NCBI GenBank assembly: GCA_016869765.1
Contig: VGES01000001.1
Span: 62,001 to 126,000, forward strand
Source: Alphaproteobacteria bacterium
GTDB lineage: Bacteria; Pseudomonadota; Alphaproteobacteria; SHVP01
Direction of reading: 5' to 3'
Length of the DNA stretch: 64,000 bases
Below the pieces are notes generated by a model. It was not told the origin of the DNA. It ran no database searches and saw only the letters and a program-made list of their open reading frames with translations. Both the position numbers and the translations under genes were made by a program. Positions 21,087 through 34,099 of the stretch are shown piece by piece. Within the stretch, counting starts at the first letter, position 1. Every line of letters starts with the position of its first letter.

Positions 21087-22640
21087 TCAGCCGCCAGCAC
21101 AATATCCGAGTGCCAGCAGCGCGGCACCCGCGATCATCGCCAGGACGACCTCGATCGACCGATAGGGGCGCCGTTGCGACGATAGGGCTTGCACGGTCTC
21201 GGGATGCAGCCGAAGTCCATTGCGGCGCGATTCGGCGAGCAGCCCCTCGGCCTCGTCGACAAGGCCTGGGAGTCGCCGGAGTGCGGCCAAAGCCCGACGA
21301 GCGCCATCGGCAGCCTGCCGCACGGGCCCGAGGTTGTCACGGATCCACTCCGCGATCACCGGCTCGGCTTTTTCCCAGAACACGACCGACGGTTCGATCG
21401 AGCGGGCCACCCCTTCGACGACGACCATGGTCTTCTGCAACAGCAGGAGCTGAGGTTGGGTCTCCATCTTGAAGCGCTCAGTGGTCCGCAGCAGTTGGGC
21501 GAGGAAGCGCGCGATCGAAATCTCGTTTGCCGGGCGTCCCAAGACGGGTTCGCCCATCGCACGGCAGGCCTGCGCAAAGGCAGCCAGCGATTGATCCGCC
21601 GGGACATAGCCTGCTTCGAAATGGATCTCGGCGGCCCGCACGTAGTCACGGCGCAGGAACGCCAGCATCAGTTCCGCCAGGTAGCGTCGGGAAGGCAGAT
21701 CCAGGCGCCCCATGATGCCGAAGTCAACGGCCACCAGCGCTCCGTCATCGCGAACCAGAAGGTTTCCGGGATGCATGTCCCCGTGAAAGAACCCATCGCG
21801 AAACACCTGCAGCAAGAACACCCGCAACAGGTTCGTCACCAGCGCTTCGAGATCGATTCCGGCGGCTATCAGGCCCGGACGGTCGGCGATGTTGAGGCCG
21901 TGGACCCGCTCGAGGGTCAACACCCGGGTCGCAGTCCGTGACCAATCGACGGCAGGCACCAGATAGAGCGGGTCGTCGCGGAAATTGTCCGCGAGTTCGG
22001 AAGCCGCCGCCGCCTCGAGGGTGAGGTCCATTTCACGCTCGGTGCCGTCGGAAAAACGCTTCACGACGTCGACGGGGCGCAGGCGCCGCATGCCGGGCTG
22101 GGTGCGCTCGGCCAGTCGCGCGAGCCAAGCGAAGAGCGCGATGTCGCGGCGGAACGCCTGCTCGATCGCCGGGCGGAGGACCTTTATGGCGACCTCGCGG
22201 CCATCGCTCGTCACGGCAAAGTGGACTTGGGCGATGCTGGCTGCCGCGACGGGAACCGCGTCGATGGACTGAAACAGGTCCGCAACCGGCCGGCTGAACG
22301 CCTGTTCGATGGCCCGCCGGGTTTCCTCGACCGGGAACGGCGGCAATCGATCCCGCAGCATCGCCAGGTCTTCGGCCACCTCTTCGCCGACCAGATCGGC
22401 TCGCGTCGACCAAGTCTGGCCGAACTTGATAAAGGCTGGCCCCATTTCCTGCAGGGCGGCGGCGATGCGCTGCCCGCGGCGCAGGGTGGCGATCGCGGGA
22501 GCCGGTTTGGGTAGGATCGGCCGGAGAGCCTTGGCCAGAGCGCCCAGGCCGACCAATCCCAAAAGGTCGAGCGTTCCATGCCGTGCCAGGATGCGCGCGA
22601 GGCGGATAAGCCGCACGATATGGCGAAGGCTGGCGAGCAC
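21087..22640 (-). CDS. ubiB: UbiB family atypical kinase/ATPase for ubiquinone synthesis
   Basis: A 517-residue membrane-anchored ABC1/ADCK-like protein needed for ubiquinone biosynthesis. KFGQTWSTRADLVGEEVAEDL carries the KxGQ motif of the family, AAASIAQVHFA the A-rich nucleotide loop, VAIKVLRP the lysine, FFHGDMHPGNLLV the catalytic loop and VDFGIMG the metal-binding aspartate. The C-terminus ends with a hydrophobic helix (VLAMIAGAALLALGYCAG). Follows ubiE by 15 bases. Confidence 0.95.
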   Translation of the reverse strand: MLASLRHIVRLIRLARILARHGTLDLLGLVGLGALAKALRPILPKPAPAIATLRRGQRIAAALQEMGPAFIKFGQTWSTRADLVGEEVAEDLAMLRDRLPPFPVEETRRAIEQAFSRPVADLFQSIDAVPVAAASIAQVHFAVTSDGREVAIKVLRPAIEQAFRRDIALFAWLARLAERTQPGMRRLRPVDVVKRFSDGTEREMDLTLEAAAASELADNFRDDPLYLVPAVDWSRTATRVLTLERVHGLNIADRPGLIAAGIDLEALVTNLLRVFLLQVFRDGFFHGDMHPGNLLVRDDGALVAVDFGIMGRLDLPSRRYLAELMLAFLRRDYVRAAEIHFEAGYVPADQSLAAFAQACRAMGEPVLGRPANEISIARFLAQLLRTTERFKMETQPQLLLLQKTMVVVEGVARSIEPSVVFWEKAEPVIAEWIRDNLGPVRQAADGARRALAALRRLPGLVDEAEGLLAESRRNGLRLHPETVQALSSQRRPYRSIEVVLAMIAGAALLALGYCAGG

Positions 22641-22655
22641 GCGGTCGCGCCCGGC

Positions 22656-23435
22656 TCAGAGCCGCCAAGCCGAATGGATCGCGACGATACCGCCCGAGAG
22701 GTTCCGGAAGCGAACGTGCGAGAACCCTGCCTCGGCAATCATGGTGGCAAACGTCTGTTGGTCGGGAAAACGTCGAATGCTCTCGACGAGGTAGCGATAG
22801 GGCGCGGCGTCGCCGACAACGATCCGCCCGAGTACGGGAATAACGGAAAACGAATAGCGGTCGTAAGGGCCTGCAATCGTCGAAACCGGCCGGCTGAATT
22901 CGAGGCAGAGAAAGCGGCCACCGGGCGTCAGCACCCGGCGTGCCTCCGCCAAGGCTTTTGGCAGATCAGTGGCGTTTCGTAGGCCGAAGGATACCGTGTA
23001 GGCCTCGACGCTTCGGTCGCGGAGCGGCAGGGCTTCCGCCCTCCCCGCCGCCCAGCGAATGCCGCTCAGCATGCCGCGGTCGATCGCCCGATCCCGCCCC
23101 GTCGCCAACATCGATGGGTTGGCATCGACGACGGTGATCGCCGGAGACGCCAAGCCCCCCGAGGTTTCGTGGTAGCGCTCGAGGAAACGCATGGCGATGT
23201 CGCCGGTACCTCCGGCCACGTCGACCAGGCGGGTCGGTGGCGACGGGAACAGCCCGGCGATGAACTCTCGCTTCCAGCGACGATGAAGGCCGCCGCTCAT
23301 CAGGTCGTTCATCACGTCGTAGCGACTCGAGACCTGATCGAACACCCCTTGGACGAGTTGGTCTTTCTCTTCGGCGCTCACGCGACGAAAACCGAAATCC
23401 ACCGCGTCCGGGACTGCAGGATTTGGGGTAGCCAT
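22656..23435 (-). CDS. ubiE: Ubiquinone/menaquinone C-methyltransferase
   Basis: SAM-dependent methyltransferase of the quinone pathway. The 259 residues show FDQVSSRYDVMNDLMSGGLHRRWK, motif I LVDVAGGTGDIAMRFL, DANPSMLATG and the UbiE signature region SFGLRNATDLPKALAEARRVL. Start at ATG 23435 (MATPNPAV); an earlier in-frame start at 23468 would add eleven residues and run towards the divergent mutM. First gene of the ubiE-ubiB-coaBC-dut run. Confidence 0.96.
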   Translation of the reverse strand: MATPNPAVPDAVDFGFRRVSAEEKDQLVQGVFDQVSSRYDVMNDLMSGGLHRRWKREFIAGLFPSPPTRLVDVAGGTGDIAMRFLERYHETSGGLASPAITVVDANPSMLATGRDRAIDRGMLSGIRWAAGRAEALPLRDRSVEAYTVSFGLRNATDLPKALAEARRVLTPGGRFLCLEFSRPVSTIAGPYDRYSFSVIPVLGRIVVGDAAPYRYLVESIRRFPDQQTFATMIAEAGFSHVRFRNLSGGIVAIHSAWRL

Positions 23436-23492
23436 CGCGGGCGACCATAGCGCAGGGTTGGTGAACACGCTACGTTCGCGAGCTTACCGTGC

Positions 23493-24320
23493 ATGCCCGA
23501 ATTGCCAGAAGTTGAAACGGTCGTTCGAGGGTTGCGGCCGCACCTCGAGGGTCGCCGACTCGCTCGTGTCGAGGTGCGTCGGCCCGACCTGCGGATTCCG
23601 TTCCCGCGCGGCTTTCGCCAGCGTCTCCACGGCCGTGTGATCACGACCCTGCGTCGTCGCGCCAAGTACATTCTCATGTCCTTGGATGACGGTCAGGTCT
23701 TGGTTGTGCATCTCGGCATGTCGGGGCGGCTTCTTGTTCACGCCCGTCCCGTCGCGCGCCAACCCCACGACCATGTCGTGTTGGCGACGGATCGCGGTTT
23801 TGAGGTTGTTTTCAACGATCCGCGACGCTTCGGCCTGATGACCCTTCTCTCCGCGGATCGACTGGACCGCCATCGGCTGTTTCGAGGCATGGGGCCGGAG
23901 CCCCTGGGCAACGAATTCAACGCCGAAATGCTCGAAGCGGCGCTGCGGGGCAAACGGACGCCGGTCAAGGCAGCGCTCCTCGACCAAAGGGTCGTCGCCG
24001 GATTGGGCAATATCTATGTCTGTGAGGCCCTATACCGGGCCGGAATATCGCCCCGTCGACTTGCTGCGTCGGTTGGTCGCGCACGTTCGGCGGGGCTGGT
24101 TGCGGCGATCCGCGACGTTCTGGAGGAGGCAATAGCCGCCGGTGGTTCCTCGCTCAAGGATTACGTGCAGTCCTCGGGCGAACTCGGCTATTTCCAACAC
24201 CGTTTTGCCGTTTATGACCGGGAAGGACAGCGTTGCCCCGACTGCGACTGTTCTGGCCGAATTCGTCGGATCGTCCAAGCGGGGCGTTCATCGTTCTATT
24301 GCCCGCATCGCCAGCGCTAG
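23493..24320 (+). CDS. mutM: Formamidopyrimidine-DNA glycosylase
   Basis: Base-excision repair enzyme that removes 8-oxoguanine and formamidopyrimidines and nicks the strand. The mature N-terminus PELPEVETV supplies catalytic Pro2 and Glu3; RRRAKYIL has the conserved lysine, and [18 protein letters not shown] the helix-two-turn-helix. The C-terminal zinc finger is odd: the usual CxxC pair is CPDCDCSG with two extra residues, and the last pair is CPHR instead of CPxC, so the fourth cysteine is arginine (CGC). The remaining Cys/His residues might still bind zinc. 275 residues, divergent from ubiE. Confidence 0.95.
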   Translation: MPELPEVETVVRGLRPHLEGRRLARVEVRRPDLRIPFPRGFRQRLHGRVITTLRRRAKYILMSLDDGQVLVVHLGMSGRLLVHARPVARQPHDHVVLATDRGFEVVFNDPRRFGLMTLLSADRLDRHRLFRGMGPEPLGNEFNAEMLEAALRGKRTPVKAALLDQRVVAGLGNIYVCEALYRAGISPRRLAASVGRARSAGLVAAIRDVLEEAIAAGGSSLKDYVQSSGELGYFQHRFAVYDREGQRCPDCDCSGRIRRIVQAGRSSFYCPHRQR

Positions 24321-24433
24321 TGGTTGTACCCGCTGCTCGGAACGAACGGTTGATCGGGTCATCGCCGTCGACTAATTAGGCGCCTTGGACGGCCCCAAGA
24401 CGGACGGTCGCCATCCCATAGGGAGCCTCGTTC

Positions 24434-25210
24434 ATGGCCTACGAGAACATTCACGTCGAGATGCTCGGCACGGTGGCTGTCATCACGCTCAACCGCCCCC
24501 AAGCCATGAACGCGCTGAACGCCGCGCTCATGGCCGACCTGAAGGCCGCGCTCGACGACCTCGAAGGCAACCCAGAAGTCGGCGCCATCGTCCTGACTGG
24601 AAACGAAAAAGCATTCGCTGCCGGGGCCGACATCAAAGAAATGCAAAACAAGTCGTTCGTCGACAACTACAACGGAAATTTCATCACCAAGGATTGGGAA
24701 CGGCTGGAGCAGTGTCGTAAGCCCGTTATTGCCGCTGTCGCCGGGTACGCGTTGGGCGGCGGCTGCGAGGTCGCCATGATGTGCGACTTCATCCTGGCCG
24801 CGAACACGGCGAAATTCGGACAACCAGAGATTCGTCTCGGCATCATCCCGGGATCGGGTGGGACGCAGCGCCTTACCCGCTTCGTTGGCAAGTCTAAGGC
24901 CATGGAGATGGTACTCACCGGACGGATGATGGATGCAGAAGAAGCGGAACGGGCCGGTCTGGTGAGCCGGATCGTGCCGGCCGAAAAGCTGATCGAGGAA
25001 GCGGTCAAAGTGGCGACCGAAATTGCGGCCCTCTCGCGTCCGGCCGTGATGATGGCAAAAGAAACGGTGAACCGAGCCTATGAGACGACCCTGGCCGAAG
25101 GCGTCCACTTCGAGCGCCGGATGTTCTACGCCACGTTCGCGCTCAGTGACCAAAAGGAAGGCATGGCCGCCTTCGCCGAGAAGCGGAAGCCCAGGTTCAA
25201 GAATTGCTGA
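24434..25210 (+). CDS. Enoyl-CoA hydratase
   Basis: A 258-residue crotonase-fold enzyme adding water to trans-2-enoyl-CoA in beta-oxidation. [11 protein letters not shown] and [18 protein letters not shown] build the oxyanion hole, with the first catalytic glutamate in GGGCEVA, and the second glutamate lies in [21 protein letters not shown]-terminal [24 protein letters not shown] is typical. mutM / enoyl-CoA hydratase / rpsT / dnaA is a known alphaproteobacterial order. GGGAGCC precedes the ATG. Confidence 0.95.
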   Translation: MAYENIHVEMLGTVAVITLNRPQAMNALNAALMADLKAALDDLEGNPEVGAIVLTGNEKAFAAGADIKEMQNKSFVDNYNGNFITKDWERLEQCRKPVIAAVAGYALGGGCEVAMMCDFILAANTAKFGQPEIRLGIIPGSGGTQRLTRFVGKSKAMEMVLTGRMMDAEEAERAGLVSRIVPAEKLIEEAVKVATEIAALSRPAVMMAKETVNRAYETTLAEGVHFERRMFYATFALSDQKEGMAAFAEKRKPRFKNC

Positions 25211-25230
25211 GAAATCTGCGGTTTCGGCGA

Positions 25231-25259
25231 TTGACCCGCAGCACGGCCCGGCTTATAAC
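25231..25259 (+). promoter_or_regulatory. Promoter of rpsT
   Basis: TTGACC at 25231-25236, exactly 17 bases, then TATAAC at 25254-25259. The ATG of rpsT follows 32 bases later with AGGGGA as RBS. One of the best consensus matches in the window. Confidence 0.75.
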
Positions 25260-25291
25260 GCCGCCCTTCCACCCACTTTGAGGGGATTGTC

Positions 25292-25558
25292 ATGGCCAAC
25301 CACAAGTCTGCCGAGAAACGGGCGCGTCGCGCCAAGCGTCGGACGGCCATCAACACGGCCAGGATGAATCGTATCCGCAGCTTCGTGCGAAAAGTCGAGG
25401 CGGCGATCGCGAGCGGCGATCAAAACGTCGCTAAAGCGGCGTTGCGTGCAGCACAACCGGAACTGATGCGCGGTGCGAAGCACGGTCTGATCAAGATGAA
25501 CACGGCGTCGCGTCGTGTGTCGCGACTGGCGCAGCGTGTCAAGTTGATGTCAGCCTGA
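25292..25558 (+). CDS. rpsT: 30S ribosomal protein S20
   Basis: Small basic 16S rRNA binding protein of 88 residues. [16 protein letters not shown] at the N-terminus, then [43 protein letters not shown] are characteristic. It has its own promoter and a rho-independent terminator, so it forms a single-gene unit. Confidence 0.98.
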   Translation: MANHKSAEKRARRAKRRTAINTARMNRIRSFVRKVEAAIASGDQNVAKAALRAAQPELMRGAKHGLIKMNTASRRVSRLAQRVKLMSA

Positions 25559-25586
25559 CGCACGACCACACCTCTCGTTGAAGAAG

Positions 25587-25616
25587 TCCGCGGACGATGA
25601 CTCCGCGGATTTTTTC
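25587..25616 (+). terminator. Rho-independent terminator of rpsT
   Basis: TCCGCGGA, a seven-base loop, TCCGCGGA, immediately followed by six T residues and CTTTG. Lies 28 bases after the stop codon. Classic hairpin plus T-run. Confidence 0.88.
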
Positions 25617-26026
25617 TTTGCCAAGCACTTGATCGTTCACCTTGTCAAGCATTCGAAAATTCCCGTTCGCGATCTCGCGGCCACATCTTGTGGCCAGCGA
25701 TCGATACGTTGAGGTCGAGACAAATTTCCGCAAAGCAACACGCCGAAATTTTTTTCGGCGTCGCACATGACTCTGATTGCAACGCCCAGGTCACCTGAGT
25801 AGTGTAAAAACCATCGAGCGGTTGGCGAACGTCAACCGATCCAAAAGCGAAGAGGGGAACGACTGAAGAGCTGCCTAAGAACGGTTCTCGGTGGTGGCAC
25901 AGTGCTTGTTGGATGGTTGTGGTGGTTGCGTTGTCGTTATGTCGAGCTCGAACACGAGCCGGTAGACAGTTGGGGGGAGAAAGACCGCAGTCCTGATCGG
26001 GCAGGTCGAGCGGTCACTTCGCATCG
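25617..26026 (+). promoter_or_regulatory. Non-coding region upstream of the rhodanese-dnaA genes, with three inverted repeats
   Basis: No gene is seen in about 410 bases. It is less GC-rich than its surroundings and holds three inverted repeats: GGCCACA-TCT-TGTGGCC (25679-25695), CGCCGAAA-TTTT-TTTCGGCG (25741-25760) and CGGTTG-8-CAACCG (25819-25838). It probably carries the promoter and regulators for the rhodanese and dnaA genes. A clustered set of TTATCCACA-type DnaA boxes is not visible, so I do not call an origin, although dnaA-dnaN-recF-gyrB downstream makes the area a candidate. Confidence 0.5.
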
Positions 26027-26440
26027 ATGGCTTACGCCGGAGACATCTCTGTCCAAGATTCATGGCGCGCCCTGCGTGAGGACGCGTCTGCGGTCTTGAT
26101 CGACGTTCGCACCAAGGCGGAGTGGAACTTCGTCGGCGTTCCCGATCTGTCCACGACAGGGAAGTCCTTGGTTCAGTTGGAATGGCAGACCTTTCCCGGC
26201 GGCCAACCGAATCCGAACTTCGTCAGCGAGCTCAAGGCCAAGATCGGACCGGGGGCCAAGCTCTATTTTCTGTGCCGATCCGGTGGTCGCTCGCGTGCGG
26301 CGGCGGAAGCGATGACCGGGGCCGGGCACGCCCCCTGTTACAACATCGCTGGCGGCTTCGAGGGCGACCTGAACAGCCAAAAGCATCGCGGGACCCATAA
26401 CGGCTGGAAGGCGGCTGGTCTTCCCTGGGCGCAGACCTGA
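26027..26440 (+). CDS. Rhodanese-like domain protein
   Basis: A 137-residue single-domain rhodanese. LIDVRTKAEWNFVGVPDL is the N-terminal CH2A-type motif and FLCRSGGRSRAAAEAM carries the active-site loop CRSGGRSR, with the persulfide-forming cysteine. PCYNIAGGFEGD matches the family's end. It lies two bases before dnaA, so the two are almost certainly co-transcribed; the link is known in related genomes but its meaning is not. Confidence 0.92.
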   Translation: MAYAGDISVQDSWRALREDASAVLIDVRTKAEWNFVGVPDLSTTGKSLVQLEWQTFPGGQPNPNFVSELKAKIGPGAKLYFLCRSGGRSRAAAEAMTGAGHAPCYNIAGGFEGDLNSQKHRGTHNGWKAAGLPWAQT

Positions 26441-26442
26441 GC

Positions 26443-27834
26443 ATGGCAGACCCCACTAGCCTCTCCCCGGAGATGGTCGCGAACTGGGATCGCGTCCGCC
26501 AACGTCTCAAGAAAGAGATCGGCGATGCGTCGTTCAACAACTGGCTCCGCCAACTCGAATTCGCCGGGTTGCGGGACGGCCGCCTGAATTTGACGGTGCC
26601 CACTCGTTTTCTGCGCGATTGGGTGATCTCGCATTACGCCGAACGCATCGAGAACGCCTGGAAGGCCGAGTGTGGCGCGCGCGTGCCGGCTCAGGTCCAA
26701 GTCCGCCCAGTGGAGGCGCCGCCGGTGTCGGCTCGGGACGCCAGCGTCAGTGAAGCGGATCTCAAGGACGGGCGCGCGGCCGTTTCGTTCGAACAGAGTC
26801 TGGCCGAACTCGGGGCGCAGCTCGATCCCCGCTACACGTTCGAAAGCTTCGTCGTCGGAAAACCGAACGAACTCGCGTATGCGGCCGCCTTGCGGGTGGC
26901 GGAAGCCGACGGCGTGCCGTTCAACCCCCTCTATGTGTACGGCGGGGTTGGGCTGGGCAAGACCCACTTGCTGCACGCCATTGGCTGGCACATTCGCAAG
27001 CGCGACCCGAGCCGGCGGGTGATCTACCTGTCGGCCGAGAAGTTCATGTACCAGTTCATCCGGGCACTCCGTTTCAAAGACGTGATGCAGTTCAAGGAGT
27101 TGTTCCGTTCGGTCGACGTGCTGATGATCGACGACGTTCAGTTCATCAGCGGCAAGGAGTCGACCCAGGAGGAATTTTTCCACACGTTCAATGCTTTGGT
27201 GGATCAGAACCGGCAGATCGTCATCTCCGGCGATCGCTCCCCGTCGAATCTCGACGGCATGGAAGAGCGCATGCGCTCGCGGCTCGGCTGGGGTTTGGTC
27301 GCCGACATCCACACGACCGATTATGAATTGCGCCTGGGAATCCTGCAGTCGAAGGTCCAACAGCTGGGCAGCAAAGACGTTCCGCCGCAGGTCCTCGAGT
27401 TCCTGTCGCACCGCATCACGTCCAACGTGCGTGAGCTCGAGGGGGCCTTGACCCGCGTCGTCGCGTATTCGAACCTCGTCGGCCGGCCGATCACGCTCGA
27501 GACCACCCAAGAAGTGTTGCGCGACCTGCTGCGGGCCAACGATCGGCGCATCACGATCGAGGACATCCAAAAGCGCGTCGCCGAGCATTACAACATCCGA
27601 ATTTCGGAGATGCACTCGGCGCGGCGCGCGCGGGCCGTGGCACGCCCGCGCCAGGTGGCGATGTATCTGGCCAAGCAACTCACTTCGCGCTCGCTGCCCG
27701 AGATCGGCCGCAAGTTCGGAGGACGGGACCACACGACGGTGATGCACGCCGTCAAACGCATCGACGAATTGCGCCAAACCGACTCCAATCTGGCCGAGGA
27801 CATCGACCTCCTCCGGCGCATGCTGGAAACCTGA
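26443..27834 (+). CDS. dnaA: Chromosomal replication initiator DnaA
   Basis: ATP-dependent initiator that opens the replication origin and also acts as a transcription regulator. The 463 residues show domain I (1-85, WDRVRQRLKKEIGDASFNNWL), a short variable linker, the AAA+ domain with Walker A GGVGLGKTH at 167-175 and Walker B DDVQF from 230, the arginine-finger region MRSRLGWGL, and domain IV with the DNA-contact signature RDHTTVMHAVKRI (usually TVLHA). Start ATG 26443. Confidence 0.98.
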   Translation: MADPTSLSPEMVANWDRVRQRLKKEIGDASFNNWLRQLEFAGLRDGRLNLTVPTRFLRDWVISHYAERIENAWKAECGARVPAQVQVRPVEAPPVSARDASVSEADLKDGRAAVSFEQSLAELGAQLDPRYTFESFVVGKPNELAYAAALRVAEADGVPFNPLYVYGGVGLGKTHLLHAIGWHIRKRDPSRRVIYLSAEKFMYQFIRALRFKDVMQFKELFRSVDVLMIDDVQFISGKESTQEEFFHTFNALVDQNRQIVISGDRSPSNLDGMEERMRSRLGWGLVADIHTTDYELRLGILQSKVQQLGSKDVPPQVLEFLSHRITSNVRELEGALTRVVAYSNLVGRPITLETTQEVLRDLLRANDRRITIEDIQKRVAEHYNIRISEMHSARRARAVARPRQVAMYLAKQLTSRSLPEIGRKFGGRDHTTVMHAVKRIDELRQTDSNLAEDIDLLRRMLET

Positions 27835-27906
27835 AAAACCGCAGAGTTCAGCGGGCTTTTCCCCCTATTTCGCGACAAAGAAACAGGCTGAGTCGGGCCC
27901 CGACGG

Positions 27907-28024
27907 TGGTATAATTCGGCCCCGTCGCACTGGCGGCGGAACGATCCAGTTTGGCTTCTTTCTGCGGTGCTTCGACCTCCATCTTTTGCGATCGGACGAC
28001 CTAAGGACGCTCCAGGCGTCCACA
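27907..28024 (+). promoter_or_regulatory. dnaN promoter and leader
   Basis: Within the 244-base dnaA-dnaN gap, TGGTATAAT at 27907-27915 is an extended -10 (TGn plus consensus TATAAT); the -35 region is poor, as such promoters allow. Downstream, GGACGC-TCCAG-GCGTCC (28005-28021) is a small hairpin, and GCGTCCACA (28016-28024) is a weak, partial DnaA-box match that I would not rely on. Confidence 0.55.
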
Positions 28025-28078
28025 GGATCGCAGGCGGGCTCGGCGTTCGCGAGAAGCCGGTAACCGCAGTGAAGGCCG

Positions 28079-29197
28079 ATGAAACTGACAATTGAACGCG
28101 CGACGCTCCTGGCCGCCCTCGGTCACGTGCAGAACGTGGTCGAGCGGCGCAATACCATCCCCATTCTCTCGAACGTGCTCGTGTCGGCCGGCGATGGCCA
28201 GCTGTCGATGACGGCGACCGACCTCGACCTGACGATCGTCGAGCGGGTCGCGTCGGAGGCCCGTCAGTCGGGCGCGACGACGACGCCGGCCCACACGCTC
28301 TATGACATCGTTCGCAAGTTGCCCGAAGGGGCCCAGGTCGAGCTGTCGACGGGCAAGGACGACGCGAGATTGGCGATCGTGGCCGGGCGCTCCTCCTTCA
28401 GTTTGCCGTGCCTGCCCAAAGAGGATTTTCCGGCGCAGACCGACGACAAGCTGCCAACCCGATTCCGGGTGGCGGCCGAGGATCTGCGGCGGCTGATCGA
28501 CAAGACCCGCTTTGCGATTTCGACCGAAGAGACCCGGTACTACCTGAACGGCATCTATCTCCACGCCGCAAAGAGCGCTGGGGTCGCGATGCTTCGTGCC
28601 GTGGCGACGGATGGACACCGTTTGGCGCAAGTCGAATCGCCGCTGCCCGACGGCGCCGCCGGCATGCCTGGGGTCATCGTGCCGCGCAAAGCGATTGCCG
28701 AGTTGCGACGGCTGATCGATCAGGTCGCCGACCCCATCGAGGTGTCGCTCTCCGACACAAAGATGCGGTTTTCGTTCGGCCAGACCGTCCTCACGACCAA
28801 ATTGATCGATGGCACGTTCCCCGACTATCAACGGGTCATTCCGTCCGACAACGACAAGACCCTGGAGGTCGACTGCAGACGGTTTGCCGAAGCCGTCGAC
28901 CGGGTATCGACGATCTCCACCGAGAAGTCGCGGTCGATCAAGCTCACGATCGGGAAGGATCGTTTGCAGCTTTCGGCCACCAGCCCCGAAGCCGGCAGCG
29001 CCAGCGAGGAGATGGAGGTGAGTTACCCCGGGGATTCCCTCGAGATCGGCTTCAACTCCAAGTATCTCCTCGACATCGCGACCCAGATCGACGGCGACAT
29101 CGCCCGGATCGACCTGGCCGATGCGGTGTCGCCCACCATCGTCCGGGACCTCGGCGATGAGCGCGCGCTCTACGTCCTGATGCCCATGCGCGTGTAG
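28079..29197 (+). CDS. dnaN: DNA polymerase III sliding clamp, beta subunit
   Basis: Ring-shaped processivity clamp. The 372 residues have three equivalent clamp domains: MKLTIERATLLAALGHVQNVVERRNTIPILSNVLV at the start of the first, RLIDKTRFAISTEETRYYLNGIYL in the second, and LEVDCRRFAEAVDRVSTISTEKSRSIKL in the third; the C-terminal MPMRV is the classic ending that lines the protein-binding pocket. A GAAGG RBS precedes the ATG. Confidence 0.98.
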   Translation: MKLTIERATLLAALGHVQNVVERRNTIPILSNVLVSAGDGQLSMTATDLDLTIVERVASEARQSGATTTPAHTLYDIVRKLPEGAQVELSTGKDDARLAIVAGRSSFSLPCLPKEDFPAQTDDKLPTRFRVAAEDLRRLIDKTRFAISTEETRYYLNGIYLHAAKSAGVAMLRAVATDGHRLAQVESPLPDGAAGMPGVIVPRKAIAELRRLIDQVADPIEVSLSDTKMRFSFGQTVLTTKLIDGTFPDYQRVIPSDNDKTLEVDCRRFAEAVDRVSTISTEKSRSIKLTIGKDRLQLSATSPEAGSASEEMEVSYPGDSLEIGFNSKYLLDIATQIDGDIARIDLADAVSPTIVRDLGDERALYVLMPMRV

Positions 29198-29200
29198 CCG

Positions 29201-32825
<3,625 letters not shown>

Positions 32826-32833
32826 CCTGCTAA

Positions 32834-34048
32834 CTAGTCGGCGAAGGCCGCTGCGTTCCGTGGACGCCAGCCGACGAGCGTGACAAATACCGTCACTGCC
32901 AGGGTGATGGCGGCCCCCATGGTGGTTGTCATCGGCAGGACCGAGCCGTCGTGGAGGATGCCCACCAACACGCCCACCAGGGCGCCGAACGACGACTGGG
33001 AAAAAGCGAGCAGGGCCGAAGCCGAACCGGCGATCGTCGGGAACGGCGCCATTGCGGCGGCCGTTCCGAGCGGAAACACGAAACCCATGGCGAAAGCGAA
33101 GACCGTCATCGGTCCGACGATCGTCGCCGCCGTGACAATGCCGAGCACCGGGAAGATTGCGGCGGCGAGTCCCGCGGCGAGCGCCAGCACCAACGAGCCT
33201 CGGAAAAGCCGCTCAAGCCCGACCTTGGGCAAGAGCCGGTCGACCAGCAGAGTGCCACTCAGGAACCCCCCGACCTGAATACTGATCATGAAGGGGAATT
33301 CGTCTGGCGCGAAGTGCAGAACTTCGATGAACACGAACGGCGAAGCGAACAGGAACGCGAAGAACGTCGAGAACGCGAGCATCATCGTTCCGCCATAGCC
33401 GACGTACGTGCGATCGCGCAGTAGGCGCCCGTAGTTTCGTAGCAACGCGCCGACATCGAGCGCATGAGGATCGGGCCGAACATTGGTCTCCTTCACCGAG
33501 ATCACCGCGAGAATGAGCCCGAGCAATCCGAAGGCGGCGAGAAACACGAAGTTGGCGCGCCAGCCGAAGGCGGTGAGCATGAGGCCGCCCAAAACCGGCG
33601 CGATGGCCGGGGCCGCGGCGATGATCGTACCGATCCTCGCCAACATCGAGGCGGCCGCTTCGCGGTCGTAGAGATCGCGCACGATCGCCAGACAGATGAC
33701 GCCCCCTGCCGCCCCGCCGAGCGCCTGAAGAAAGCGCAACACGAGGAGGTCCGCGATCGTTTCGATCGCCGTGATCGCCAGCGACACGACGATGAAGACC
33801 GCGGTTCCGACGATGAGCGGTCGACGCCGGCCAAAGCGATCGGAGACCGGGCCATAGACCAGTTGCGCCAAGGCGAAACTGATCATGTAAACGCCGATTG
33901 TCGCCTGCGCACCCGCGACACCCACCCTGAGCTCGCGGGCGATGGTCGGCAAAGAGGCGAGATACATGTCGGTGGCCATCCAACCCACGACCATGACAGT
34001 GGACAGGACGACGAGCAGGTAGCCGGTGCGGGGCAAGGACCACCTCAA
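32834..34048 (-). CDS. Bcr/CflA-family MFS exporter (copy 4 of a tandem array)
   Basis: A 404-residue transporter with twelve predicted membrane helices. WMATDMYLASLPTIA near the N-terminus is the Bcr/CflA signature, and YGPVSDRFGRRRPL is the loop 2-3 motif of the major facilitator superfamily. Family members export drugs such as bicyclomycin, chloramphenicol or sulfonamides with proton antiport; the substrate here is unknown. GSASALLAFSQSSFGALVG in helix 11 is the counterpart of GTASxL in the other three copies. Convergent with gyrB, with only eight bases between them. Confidence 0.9.
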   Translation of the reverse strand: MRWSLPRTGYLLVVLSTVMVVGWMATDMYLASLPTIARELRVGVAGAQATIGVYMISFALAQLVYGPVSDRFGRRRPLIVGTAVFIVVSLAITAIETIADLLVLRFLQALGGAAGGVICLAIVRDLYDREAAASMLARIGTIIAAAPAIAPVLGGLMLTAFGWRANFVFLAAFGLLGLILAVISVKETNVRPDPHALDVGALLRNYGRLLRDRTYVGYGGTMMLAFSTFFAFLFASPFVFIEVLHFAPDEFPFMISIQVGGFLSGTLLVDRLLPKVGLERLFRGSLVLALAAGLAAAIFPVLGIVTAATIVGPMTVFAFAMGFVFPLGTAAAMAPFPTIAGSASALLAFSQSSFGALVGVLVGILHDGSVLPMTTTMGAAITLAVTVFVTLVGWRPRNAAAFAD

Positions 34049-34099
34049 GGGGTAAACGGCGCGCGACTATAGGAACCGCGGCTATCCGAGGCAAACCGT

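Noticed and set aside
25559-28078. Chromosomal origin called near dnaA
   Set aside because: No cluster of TTATCCACA-like boxes is visible, only one partial match (28016-28024). In many alphaproteobacteria the origin lies away from dnaA.
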